In this document: piece after piece, positions 1 through 9,975 of the stretch
How the letters are laid out: every line of letters begins with the position of its first letter
Position numbering within the stretch: position 1 is the first letter of the stretch
Assembly (NCBI GenBank): GCA_963966185.1
Contig: CAWZYM010000400.1
Location: 88,501-152,500, forward strand
Reading direction: 5' to 3'
Length of the DNA stretch: 64,000 nt
Source: Rhabditoides inermis
Lineage: Eukaryota; Nematoda; Chromadorea; Rhabditida; Rhabditidae
Made by a program: the position numbers and the translations under genes
Notes under the pieces: generated by a model
Database searches by the model: none
What the model saw: only the letters and a program-made list of their open reading frames with translations
What the model was told of the DNA's origin: nothing

Positions 1-13
1 ACTTGGGGGGGGG

Positions 14-85
14 GGGAGTATAGCTCAGTGGTAGAGCGCTCCCTTAGCATGGGAGAGGGCTGGGGTTCAATTCCCCATACCTCCA
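14..85 (+). tRNA. tRNA-Ala (AGC), copy 1
   Basis: The 72-nt cloverleaf has a D arm GCTC/GAGC, an anticodon stem CTCCC/GGGAG with loop TTAGCAT (anticodon AGC) and a T arm TGGGG/CCCCA. The A box (TAGCTCAGTGG) and B box (GGTTCAATTCC) of the internal Pol III promoter are intact, and a T-run (TCTTTT) follows as terminator. The G3-U70 identity pair of alanine tRNAs is present. The acceptor stem has an A where animal tRNA-Ala usually has G, giving an A-C mismatch at the fourth pair, or equally an extra bulged A. Confidence 0.92.
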
Positions 86-261
86 GAATCTTTTGCGTTT
101 CTCTCCCGTTCTCTGTTGACATACTGATCGAAGCGCATCGCAGAGAGATGAACATGTGAAGGTATTTTGAATTACACTAAGCGTGGATCCGAAGAATTAC
201 AGTGTCCTCAGAATTACAAAAAAAGATATCTGAGAGTGTTAAAACTTGTACTTGGGGGGGG

Positions 262-333
262 GGGAGTATAGCTCAGTGGTAGAGCGCTCCCTTAGCATGG
301 GAGAGGGCTGGGGTTCAATTCTCCATACCTCCA
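262..333 (+). tRNA. tRNA-Ala (AGC), copy 2
   Basis: Same gene as copy 1 with one change in the T arm (CTCCA in place of CCCCA), which turns one G-C pair into G-U and should be tolerated. Anticodon AGC, A and B boxes and the downstream T-run are intact. Confidence 0.92.
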
Positions 334-511
334 GAGTCTTTTGCGTTTCTCTCCCGTTCTCTGTTGACATACTGATCGAAGCGCATCGCAGAGAGATGAA
401 CATGTGAAGGTATTTTGAATTACACTAAGCGTGGATCCGAAGAATTACAGTGTCCTCAGAATTACAAAAAAAGATATCTGAGAGTGTTAAAACTTGTACT
501 TGGGGGGGGGG

Positions 512-583
512 GGGAGTATAGCTCAGTGGTAGAGCGCTCCCTTAGCATGGGAGAGGGCTGGGGTTCAATTCTCCATACCTCCA
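512..583 (+). tRNA. tRNA-Ala (AGC), copy 3
   Basis: Identical to copy 2 across the 72-nt tRNA, with the same G-U pair in the T arm and the same acceptor-stem irregularity. It is followed by a T-run terminator and then the last, truncated spacer of the array. Confidence 0.92.
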
Positions 584-953
584 GAGTCTTTTGCGTTTCT
601 CTCCCGTTCTCTGTTGACATACTGATCGAAGCGCATCGCAGAGAGATGAACATGTGAAGGTATTTTGAATTACACTAAGCGTGTATTGATCACCTGGAAC
701 GAAAGATTGAGTGTTCAGAAGTGACCCTGCCCGTGGCACCAAATCAAATCAAATATCAATTACCTCTTTGGGCCTCAGTGACCGAAACTGCCAGGGGCTT
801 CATTTTGAAACATTCCATCTCCCTTCGATAACGATAGCCGAAGAATAAGGGACAAGACTAGGATGTCACATTCGATAAGATGCCAAAATTGCTTGTCCCT
901 CCCGGACACTGTCACAATAAATAGTTTATATTAAAAAACGATTTAAAACATCT

Positions 954-1216
<263 letters not shown>

Positions 1217-1269
1217 CTGCAATCAATCAATCAATCGATCAACTCATCACATCTTTTCTCACCTGTGAG

Positions 1270-1398
1270 TGTCCATAAACGTGTCGGCGCTGTGGCACGG
1301 CACGTACGCCGGCATGTCCTTCCTCATCATACCCATGTGCACCGCCGTCGAGGACATTCTCTTCAGGTACGACGCTTGGATAGAGAGAGAGGGAGGGG

Positions 1399-1434
<36 letters not shown>

Positions 1435-1854
1435 GTACTTGTTGCAGACTGGTTCCCGAGGTTGACGGCAAGCGGCCCGACTGGTTCCACTACGGGTGAG
1501 TCGCTTGGTTCACTTGGTGTTTTTGTAAGCCTGCAATTCAGGTATATTGTCACTCTGCGCTCTCGCGGATTCGAGTTTATGGCCACTGGATTCCTCCTCA
1601 AGAACTTTGCCGACACTCACAGGTGAGAAAAGATGTGATGAGTTCATCGATTGATTGATTGATTGCAGGTTCTGGTCGTCGCTCTACTATTGGCTGCCTG
1701 CCGTTCTCTTCCCCATTTATCTCATCAGTAAGGTACTGTTGTTGTTGTTGTTGTTGTTGTTTGTATATGACGTCACTGGTTTCAGTTCACTGCCCCTCCT
1801 CGCCGAACCGAGCACAAGTCGGAGACGAAACAAGAGACCAAGAAGGAGTTGTGA
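1270..1854 (+). CDS. mboa-7: MBOAT7-like lysophosphatidylinositol acyltransferase, 3' exons only
   Basis: Five exons join in phase: 1270-1366, 1448-1495, 1542-1622, 1669-1732 and 1786-1854 (stop TGA 1852-1854). The first carries SALWHGTYAG, the MBOAT signature with the conserved WHG histidine, and then a membrane segment ending in AVEDILF. Later exons read DWFHYG and FEFMATGFLLKNFADTH, matching the C-terminal part of MBOAT7, which places arachidonoyl chains on lysophosphatidylinositol in ER membranes. The last residues are ETKKEL, a lysine-rich tail of the kind found at ER retrieval signals. The inverted duplication ends at 1273, three bases into the WHG exon, so all upstream exons are lost or displaced and the 3' splice site there lies in arm sequence. 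The locus is therefore probably not a complete gene, although these exons are intact. Assignment to MBOAT7 rather than another MBOAT rests on exons 2-4. Confidence 0.82.
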
Positions 1855-2096
1855 GAAGGTTCTTCTCCTCCGCTCGCCACTTGTTATGTTGTCATGTTTG
1901 CACTGCACGCTTGTGAGTCGCCCGCCACCGGTAATATTGAAGTAATAAGATGTTTTAAATCGTTTTTATATAAATTATTTATTGTGACAGTGTGCGGGAG
2001 GGACAAGCAATTTTGGCATCTTATCGAATTGTGATGGGAATATGTTACTATTGTCCCTGCTCCGTCGGATATCGACATGAAAGGAAGATCGGATGG
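1612..2096 (+). repeat. Right arm of the inverted duplication
   Basis: Mirror of 800-1273. It holds the last 11 bases of the ADTHR exon, the intron with its ATTG repeats, the penultimate and final exons and about 240 bp of 3' flank. The loop between the arms is 338 bp (1274-1611). A transcript through both arms could form a hairpin of roughly 400 bp. Confidence 0.9.
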
Positions 2097-2341
2097 GTGT
2101 CTATATTTGCGCATTGAGTTGACAGTATGTGTTGTAACAGTTTCTTTGTCTCTCTGTTGGGGTGGTGAAGCCATCGACGAAAAACGTCCCCCTGCTTGAA
2201 ACTACAATACACATGGAGCAGACACTAGACAACCACCTCTATCAGGAAACATAGTGTAAATCGCAAAAAAAAAACTTGACTCATGTTGTAAGAGCTTTGG
2301 TTATCAATCACAGAATTCTGAGACTCTAGTTTTTCATCACA

Positions 2342-2416
2342 GTCGAGTGTCGGGAATCGAACCCGCGTCCCCCGTCGCAAGAGGCAAGCTCGCTAACCGC
2401 TCGGCCACGAGACCGC
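2342..2416 (-). other. tRNA-like Pol III module (tRNA pseudogene or SINE head)
   Basis: On the minus strand there is a good A box (TGGCCGAGCGG) and B box (GGTTCGATTCC) at tRNA-like spacing. No convincing acceptor or anticodon stem can be drawn, so this is not called a functional tRNA. Similar modules occur at 13062, 37686, 38551 and 49866. The rest of 2097-2648 shows no gene. Confidence 0.55.
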
Positions 2417-2648
2417 TTGAAACGATGCTGTGAAATCACGCACAAATCCTCACATTTTTCATGGTATACAGTAAGATTATATGGGTACAGTAATGATGTG
2501 TCATTTCGCAATCCTTACGCGTATCATTCACGCGGACGTGCCCCGCGGCCGGCCCCTCTCCCTTCTCTCCAATGGGACCTCCTCTAACCAGCGGCGACTC
2601 GCTGCTGTCGGCAATACGAGGCGCTAAATGTCATCACATTGCAGCTGG

Positions 2649-2656
2649 TATAAATA
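2649..2656 (+). promoter_or_regulatory. TATA box (TATAAATA)
   Basis: A consensus TATA element lies 33 bp before the ATG at 2689, so transcription would start very close to the start codon. This supports 2689 as the true 5' end of the gene that follows. Confidence 0.55.
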
Positions 2657-2688
2657 GTAGTGATCAGAAACAGTGATCATTCATTACC

Positions 2689-3998
2689 ATGCTCCATCCC
2701 CTTCGCGACTCGCAGATTCTCGTGCCCAAGAAACGCGGATTGCCGATCCACTATCGGTTAGTGCCTTCTTCTCTCTATCCCTCTCTCTCACCCTCTCTCT
2801 CTCTCTCCTCTCTCTCCTCTCCCTCTCTCTCCTCTCTCTCCTCTCCTCTCCTCTCCTCTCCTCTCTCTCTCTCCTCTCTCTCTCCTCTCTCTCTCCTCTC
2901 CTCTCTCTCTCCCCTCTCTCCTCTCTCTCCACCCCCTCTCTCTTCGCAGCTGGACCTCGCAGCTGGACCCGTCTCTCTCGTGCGTGTACCGCACCGTCGG
3001 CTCCCCCGACTCGCTCCACGTCGAGGCCGTGTGCGTAGGCTGCGTCCGCGCCATCCGACGCATCCAGCACCCGCTCAAGGTACACTCGTATCCTCTCTCG
3101 TATCCTCTCTCGTATCCTCTCTCGTATCCTCTCTCGTATCCTCTCTCGTATCCTCTCTCGTATCCTCTCTCGTATCCTTTCTCGTATCATTTCTCGTATC
3201 ATTTCCTATAGTTTCCACCCGCTCAAGGTACACTCAAGATCCTCTCTCATATGTGGTCTAGCACCGAAATTGGTGTGCAATGAAATCACGCGGACACTGT
3301 CTATTTTTTTTTATATCATAGTGTTCAGATATACAGTTAAGATTGTAAGAGCACAAAGAAGTGCAATGACTGAAAATGCTACCCTTTGATTTCCTCGTAA
3401 CTCCCCTGTCTCCAGCCGGCTGGCGTGCTGCTGTCTGTGACGCACTGGATGTGTGATCCGGATTCGCGCGCGCACGCCGCTACCCACTGCTGCGAGTACG
3501 CGACGCGCATCCGACACGCGCACGACGAGCTCTTCGCCTCGCTCGACAGGGTGAGTCCCTCCTTCCACAGGGTTCGATGGAATATCTCTCTCTTCACTCT
3601 CTCTTTTCTATCTTCCCTTCACTCTCTCTATTCTATCGTACCGCCGCTAGCTCACAGACATACCGTAATCCCTTGTTGCAATGCCTTCTCTATTCTCTAT
3701 ACACTTCTCTCTAGATGAGCAAAAACCTCTACAGTCGTTTCCCTACAATCTAATATGCCATTCTACCATACCGTACTTACGCCCACTCTAGAGCACCTCG
3801 TTCGACTCGTCGTTCGGCATGAGCAGCTTGGCAATGTGGGACGCGCCTCCTCCTCCTCCACGGCGGGCTCCCCTCGCACCCACCTACCGGCCGCCCTTCC
3901 CCTACACTCTCCTCGTGCCCCTTCCCCTTCTTCCCGTCTTCCCGCCAACCCGCCCGCGTCCCTCCTTCAACGTCGAGTCCATCCTCCGCCGCCCGTAG
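2689..3998 (+). CDS. Small Cys-containing protein of unknown function, 179 aa
   Basis: Four exons keep one frame: 2689-2756, 2950-3079, 3416-3550 and 3792-3998 (stop TAG 3996-3998). The first exon is short and basic (MLHPLRDSQILVPKKRG). The middle exons hold a clustered cysteine pattern: WTSQLDPSLSC, then EAVCVGC, then MCDP and THCCEY. The last exon encodes a Pro-rich tail (DAPPPPPRRAP and PLPLLPVFPPTRP) ending SILRRP. There is no clear signal peptide. The W...D...EAxCxxC arrangement is faintly like the start of IL-17-type cystine-knot cytokines, but this is not strong enough for a family call. A TATA box precedes the gene and AATAAA follows at 4165. Intron 1 is CT-rich and intron 2 holds a 12-bp satellite. 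Confidence 0.72.
3087..3206 (+). repeat. 12-bp satellite in intron 2
   Basis: About nine to ten copies of CTCGTATCCTCT, decaying to CATTT variants at the right end. Just after it, at 3212-3240, a copy of the preceding exon end plus donor (CACCCGCTCAAG/GTACACTC) recurs. Confidence 0.95.
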
Positions 3999-4164
3999 AC
4001 TCGCGTGTATATTGATGTCCTTTCTTTCTTTCTTTCTTCCGTGTGCGTCTTGTTTTATATATTCGCGTTGCTTTATTTATATTTATTGGTGATTATTATA
4101 TTTGCAATGTTTAAAGTTTATCGCGTGAGTTGTGTGATATGATGTGCCTCTTTTCGAAGAGTAG

Positions 4165-4170
4165 AATAAA
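4165..4170 (+). promoter_or_regulatory. Poly(A) signal AATAAA
   Basis: A canonical AATAAA lies 167 nt after the stop codon of the 2689-3998 gene on the same strand. Confidence 0.5.
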
Positions 4171-4692
4171 TACATGTAATCATGTTACAAAATTCTGTAC
4201 TATTCGAATTATGAAGTACATTATTATATGAAAATAGATGCCATGATATTCCAGAAGTAATATCTCATTTTCAATGTAGTATACCTTGCTACCTTACCGT
4301 ACGCCCACTCAACTCTCTCAAGCCACGCCCACTCGAAAGAGACGCTACCTTACGATTTTGGCGCCAAAACGTAACAAAACGTAAGAGATGAGAGGATAAT
4401 ATAGAAAATAATGTTCATTAATTATCTTGTTAAGTGTTGCAATATTACGCGTTGATTACCTTCGCATTTTTTTCAGTGATGGTAAGTGTGTATCATTATA
4501 CAAATCGATTGAAAACGAGAGGCTTCGCTCCAATATTCCTTGATATTCACCAAGCCCGTGAGTTTCGATCGTAAAAGTTCTCTCTCTCATATATAATTCC
4601 AGTGAAGTCCGAACTTCTTATATATAACCTTCAAACGGTCCTCCTAATGACAGTTTGTTGCACTTTGTTTTTGTTAAAAGTTCCCGGTCGCT

Positions 4693-5750
4693 ATGACCAA
4701 CGAAGATCATTGCAAACAGCTTTTCTCGGCTACCGTCAACCATTTCTCGATCATAGAGTGAGAATTGTATCATATAAAACATGTAATACCCGTTGTTTTA
4801 GATTATCATGGGACTCGTTTGTCTCTCGTGCCTTTTCAATTGGATACCGCTCGGAGTAAACTATTTGAACATGAAGGTAACAGGTTTTCACACGAACATG
4901 CTACTTTTTGATAGCAGGTAAATGCAATTTACACGGCGCATTTCACAACTGGATTTCTTTTAGATTCATACACACCATGGAAGCGATTGAACAAATTATC
5001 GAGAGTTCTATGCAAATGTCGTTTCTGTACAGTTTAAAAATGTTTATCGATCGATTTTCGAAATACGAATCTACTGTCAACGAATATGCTCAGAAGAACA
5101 TAAAGACATACAGATACAGGTAAAAAATTGAAACAACAACTATTACATATTCCATGGTTTCAGACATACAAAGAAAGACACAGCTCGTGATAAGAAAGTG
5201 TTTTTCTTTGTGTTATCTTTCGCCGTTATTTGCAACATACTTTATCCGTTTTGCATTCGCTTCGAAAAACTGATTGAGCTTATCCGATGGTGGACCTTTG
5301 TTTTTGTTCTCGTCTACATATTAACAAAGGTTTGCCTTTACATGAGAAAACAATTGAGTATTTGGTTTTAGATGTTCTTCATTAAAACTAGTCTGATAAT
5401 ATTCTTCTTTCTACAAGGTCTACTGATCGTATTCATTATTATCGAAATCAGCTTCGCAGGTATATTGCGACTGTTAATGTTTGTTATGATCATGTTTTGA
5501 GTCGGCTACATTGTCTGTTATTTGATACCAAACCCGGACATAAATAACTATTACTTTAATTATCTGGCGGGGACGACTACTTCACTGTTGATTGCGATTG
5601 TGAGTCGATTATTATATGGACATGAATGATCTTTTTTCTTAGACAATGATGGTTGCTACAATGAACCCCATCGACGAAATGAAAGATGATCTACGCAGCA
5701 GTCGCAGAAGTCTAAAAACGCGTTCCGACAAAAATATGATTACAGTATAA
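4693..5750 (+). CDS. Multi-pass membrane protein, 226 aa, unknown family
   Basis: A phase-consistent model uses exons 4693-4757, 4964-5119, 5164-5329, 5372-5459, 5502-5599 and 5643-5750 (stop TAA). It starts MTNEDHCKQLFSATVNHF, followed by a helical stretch (IHTMEAIEQIIESS). Hydrophobic segments follow: FFFVLSFAVICNILYPF, WWTFVFVLVYILT, SLIIFFFLQGLLIVFIII and VGYIVCYLI, plus TTTSLLIAITMMVATM, so four or five membrane spans are likely. The tail is basic and Ser-rich (SSRRSLKTRSDKN). The last four exons are secure. The start is less so: an extra exon-like block (4802-4876) lies between the first two exons, and in the frame set by the first exon it ends in a stop, so the model skips it. I do not recognise the family. 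Confidence 0.7.
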
Positions 5751-6306
5751 TTGGTTCATTCATCTTCATTTCTCGTTGTTCCTTATGCGGATTTTGAGCG
5801 TTCAATTGGATTTGTCCGACTGTAACACATATTGTACGTTTCACATAAAACATCGCAGAAAAGGAAACCAATAATATAGGCACCTACGTTTTCGAGGTTT
5901 TTTGCGCATCCTGGGATAACTGAACGATACCTAACTCATATTCATGTATTTGCAATTCGATGGCGAAAAACGACTCTCTGTTACCCCGTACGAGCGAAAA
6001 CGGTTATATAGAAGATATATTCTGAACAAACACGAAAAAAATCAAACGGAACACATTGGCACAGGAAATGATGACAACAGGGCATAAACGTCGAAAATCG
6101 TCTACTGCTAGTCAAAAGAGAAAAAAAACAGGACATATAACTATTGTAAATATGTGGAACTGACGATCAGTCTCATACGTGGATGTGAAATCTCCTTCTC
6201 CTCCTCCTCCTTCTCCCTTCCAGAAACCATTGCCATCTCTACACAACGCGAGCGGGTGAGCATATAAAAGGAACGGTAACGCTACCGTATCCACTATTCC
6301 ATCTAC
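5751..6306. other. Intergenic or 3' region
   Basis: A-rich sequence with no convincing exon on the plus strand. On the minus strand 6220-6306 may hold the 3' end of the gene at 6307-6928, but no terminal exon could be fixed. Confidence 0.5.
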
Positions 6307-6818
6307 CTTATCACGCACCGTACTCTTCCCGCCTCCCTGCTCCTTCTCCCTCCACATCCTCTTCTGCTCCTTCTCCTTCTCCTTGAATGCCTCGAGTTCC
6401 TCCGGAGACAGAAAAGCCTGGAAGAGAGAGAGAGAGACATGAATTTCATGCTACGCGATAACAGCCAAAACCTGAATACAGTAAACAAGGTGTTGTGGAA
6501 TGTCGTTACATTACCGTAATCCTAATTGTAATATCATCAAAACAATGTTCTACCGTACGCTTGCAGTAAAATCTCACCAGTCTATTCCTCTTGTATGTCC
6601 TGTCCCTCTCTCGTTTCGTCCAAACAGAGAGACGAGTCTTGAAAAATCAATGAATCGATGTCAATCGATATCGATCAATATCAGTTGATCACACTCACCT
6701 TGGGTTGTTTCTTCTTTCCCTCTTCCCTCTCTCCTTCATTCAGCGTCTTTTTGTAAGCAGCGAGAGCCGACCAGATAGTCTGAAAAGATGATAGAGGAAG
6801 GGAGATAGACAAAGGGAG

Positions 6819-6864
<46 letters not shown>

Positions 6865-6928
6865 AGGGAGATTCTGACCTTGGGATTGAGCACGAATCCA
6901 TGCTGGACAGCTGCCTCTCCCACTGGTT
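6307..6928 (-). CDS. Charged-protein gene fragment, unknown function
   Basis: Three minus-strand exons join in phase: 6928-6879 (entering with two bases of a split codon), 6779-6699 and 6417-6307. They read GEAAVQHGFVLNPK, TIWSALAAYKKTLNE followed by a KKKQPK run, then AFLSPEELEAFKEKEKEQK and a lysine/glutamate-rich helix. Good donors (GTCAGA, GTGAGT, GTAGAT) and acceptors (CTTTTCAG, CTTCCAG) border them. Neither the first nor the last exon could be identified, so the gene is incomplete as described. The surrounding introns hold GA/CT tracts. Confidence 0.55.
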
Positions 6929-6968
6929 CTCATTTTTTTTCCTTCCTCGCTGCCTCTGCTTACAGGTC

Positions 6969-7023
<55 letters not shown>

Positions 7024-7692
7024 CCGTAAGACTGCGAGATGAGCAGATGAGCAGCTTCTTTTGCATTGCTCGCGCATGATTCTCCTGCTTCAAGCAGCGC
7101 TCGCCCCACCCAGCAGTCGACGCCAGGTTCAAGGGGGAAAAGAGGCCGTTCGGCCGCGACAACCGTCTTTTATCAAGGACAAGTCGATTATAATTTTGTG
7201 AGTGGTCGCGTCGCATCCGGAACTGGTCACTTCGCGATGTTCACGCCCATCTACCATGAACAGTCAGGACTCGCGCCGCACTGTTCCAGCCAAGAAGCCC
7301 CAATACCCCACTGTAGGATTGTGTGTGCTTCCAGATAACCCATCATGCTACCATTGTATGTACATGTCGGAATCAGGCTGATAAACAAACAGTGGTCGCG
7401 TGCAAGTTTTAACAATAAAAGTCAATAGTAAAACATAAAATTTTCAAACTGGCGCGAGATTTTCCGCATGGTTCGTGTATGTACAGGCACATTTATGTCA
7501 CGAAAGCGGAGCATGACGAAACTAATTTTCTCGAATTTTGTTCGTTTTCATGTTGATTTGTTGTCTATTCGACGTCGTTGTCTGAATTACATCATAGAGG
7601 TTGTTTTGTTTTTTGTGAGACAAGAAGTTATGCACCAGGCTGCGTGAATGGCGAATCGTGAAATATGAAGAGTAAGTGCGCCGATGATTTCA
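6929..7692. other. Region without a resolvable gene
   Basis: Contains a 50-bp (CT)n tract at 6969-7020 and open but uncertain reading on both strands at 7066-7338. Upstream exons of the 6307-6928 gene may lie here but no phase-consistent chain was found. Confidence 0.4.
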
Positions 7693-7921
7693 TTAAAGGA
7701 TTTATCTGGACAAAATGTAATCTTGCCTGATCTTCAGGTTGGTGTCGTTGTTGTGTCAATGAAACCTTCTTTTGAAATTGTGTAAACGTGGAAAAATTGT
7801 TTGTATTTTTAACAATTTTTCTGCGCAAACAGAACTTCAAAACTCGTTTTCATTGAAGAAAACGAAAACGACTCCATCCTGAAGATCAGGGAAAAATACA
7901 TTGTCCGGATAAATCCTTTAA
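7693..7921. mobile_element. TTAA-bounded fold-back MITE, copy A
   Basis: The element is an imperfect palindrome along its whole 229 bp. It starts TTAAAGGATTTATCTGGAC and ends with the mirror sequence, flanked by TTAA on both sides. A second copy lies at 15708-15927. No coding capacity is visible. Confidence 0.8.
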
Positions 7922-8048
7922 ACGCGCGTCCGATAGATAATGGGGGCATCACAATACGACTGTATGTTATAGTGAAAAAAACAGCGAGATGGAGATTTCA
8001 TAATGTCACGTCAAAGTATACGGAGTGATCATATCCGATATTTGCGTA

Positions 8049-8050
8049 GC

Positions 8051-8084
<34 letters not shown>
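8049..8084 (+). repeat. (GA)n tract
   Basis: A pure GA dinucleotide run of about 18 units in otherwise non-coding sequence between the two MITEs. Confidence 0.95.
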
Positions 8085-8085
<1 letters not shown>

Positions 8086-8405
8086 TGGGAGGAAGTGGGG
8101 AGGATGGTGCTAAAGACGAGTATCAGATAATTGGTAAACAATCCTATTGTGATAACACTGTGAAAGATGACAATTGTGAATCTGAGATGCATACTGGAAC
8201 GTCGATAGACTCTCTCGATCAGCTGATCAGCTGATGGGTGAGGAGAAATCGTGGTGATATCGACAGAGCGCAGCGAAAATTTTCGGGAGAACAGAATGAA
8301 ATCGCAAATGAGAACAGAAAAATGTGAAATTATACGAATTGAGCGCAATAAATCAGAATGTTGTAGCATAAACGGATAAAGAGAAATTTTGCGCGTTCAG
8401 TGATG

Positions 8406-9253
8406 TATAGTGTGTTCCCTTTTCTGGCCGACTAATGTGGTTTTTGGAATAAGATGATTTCAAACTTTCCAAATCGTGTGAACCGGTCTATTGAAAATGC
8501 GAAAAACGGGTTTTAATTGAATTGTTTGATCATGAGTTCAAAAATTAAAAATCGAACGACGCTACGTTGTCGGGGTGGGTATTACCCACAACTTTCTCTG
8601 TTGTCCGGTGTCTCTATCATGTCTTTGGACAAAGTTGGAGACACTTGTTTGAATGTCTCTCTATGACAGAGTAACGGAAATCGATCGATATCAGTATCAG
8701 TGTTAGAACTCCGATTTGGAAGCTGGTTTGAATAGGGTACAATCTAAAGTGTATGCACTGCACATTTCTATTGGGTGGTTGCTCTATCTCGAGTTGGTAC
8801 CGAGTTATAGAGTGTCTTGTCGATACGTCAGAAAATTTAACTTGTACAATAACGAGGAAAACTCCTTACTGAAATCGAAATCGAAAAATCGGACCACGCT
8901 ACGTTGTGAGAACTTTGTTGAGGCACACTTTTTTCAATTGAAGCTCTTGTCTATCTCTACTCTCAACGGAACTGGAGACACTTTTGTCACAGAAAATTCA
9001 TATGTAATCGAATTTTTTGTATACATATGTCGGTTTGCATCAAGACACTACTTCTGAACACTTTTTCATCATAATAATGTGTAATAGATACGGTGTTTGT
9101 TGTAAAACATCTGTTTTCAACTGTAGCTGCGTGAAAAGTTGACGCGCAAGTGTGAGAAATGACAGCAATATGAGACAATTGCATAATAATCGCATCTTTC
9201 GTCTAATATTCCGGTCGTCCGAATTTGTCGGTCAGAAAAGGGAACACACTATA
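8406..9253. mobile_element. Non-autonomous Tc1/mariner-type MITE, 848 bp
   Basis: Terminal inverted repeats of about 27 bp with one mismatch (TAGTGTGTTCCCTTTTCTG) bound the element, and each end abuts a TA, as expected for Tc1/mariner integration. The interior has two diverged direct copies of a segment with the motif CACGCTACGTTGT (near 8560 and 8885) but no transposase. The assignment rests on the TA duplication and inverted repeats only. Confidence 0.75.
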
Positions 9254-9360
9254 ATGCACGACATGAATGAACACAGGTAAGAAGCATAAATCTAAGAAAT
9301 AGGTGGACGGTTCGCATAGTTGAGTGGTGGATGGGGAGAAAGAGGAGAGGGAGAGCTGAC

Positions 9361-9462
9361 CGAATCGATAGATCCGCTGTCGCTCTGTGTTGTGCTCTGT
9401 TGAGCATGCGAGACACCATGTTGCGGCGGGGTTTCAATCGATTGGAAAAACTCTGTTTCAGG
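9361..9462 (-). CDS. Isolated candidate exon (Gln/Ser-rich)
   Basis: A 102-nt open exon with acceptor (TGCCAG) and donor (GTCAGC) reads PETEFFQSIETPPQHGVSHA and then a Gln/Ser/Thr-rich stretch. Its composition resembles the gene at 9976-12417, but it lies beyond that gene's stop codon. It could be an alternative 3' exon or part of another gene. The rest of 9254-9975 shows nothing convincing. Confidence 0.35.
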
Positions 9463-9975
9463 CTGGCAGATCGGACAGTACGGAATACATACATGACAGA
9501 CGGACAGAAGGAGAAGGAATGATGATTGGTTAGTAATTACAATTACAGCATGATCATCTTATTAATCTCGGTAGAGAGAAAGGGAAATGATCAGAAACTA
9601 GATGTGAAACAGTTTTTCGTTCCGATCTGTGAGATACGTTGCTGTCCTATTTTGTTCGACATAGATCCTAGATGTATACCGGATGAAGACTCCGGTATTT
9701 TAATCACAATAGTGTATACTTGTAAACAACATTAGTGCGGCAAATTGATGTACAGATCAAGACAATATAGTCTGCAAGCAGTGAATGAAACGACTAAAAT
9801 AGGAATAGGGAAGCATACAATAGTGGTGAGGCGAAATACAATAGTGACGTGTGATTGGTGATTGGGTGATTGAATAAGTACAAGAGTGGGATAGAGTGAG
9901 GGAGAAGAGAGAAGAAGGGACAGTGTTAAAAGACAAGAAGGAAGTGGATCGGGCAGAGGGGAACATCTTCAGTCT

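Larger units (their letters stand above)
1..680 (+). repeat. Tandem array of ~250-bp tRNA-containing units
   Basis: Three successive units of about 248-250 bp each carry one tRNA-Ala gene and a nearly identical 178-bp spacer. The window opens inside a G-run equivalent to those before copies 2 and 3, so the array probably continues to the left. The last unit loses similarity near position 682. The G-run before each tRNA differs in length between copies; otherwise divergence is very low, which points to recent duplication or homogenisation. Confidence 0.95.

Noticed and set aside
3087..3206. CRISPR array
   Set aside because: The 12-bp units abut without spacers; it is a simple satellite in an intron.
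7066..7338. Plus-strand coding region of 90 codons
   Set aside because: No splice sites or neighbouring exons in phase and no recognisable sequence features.
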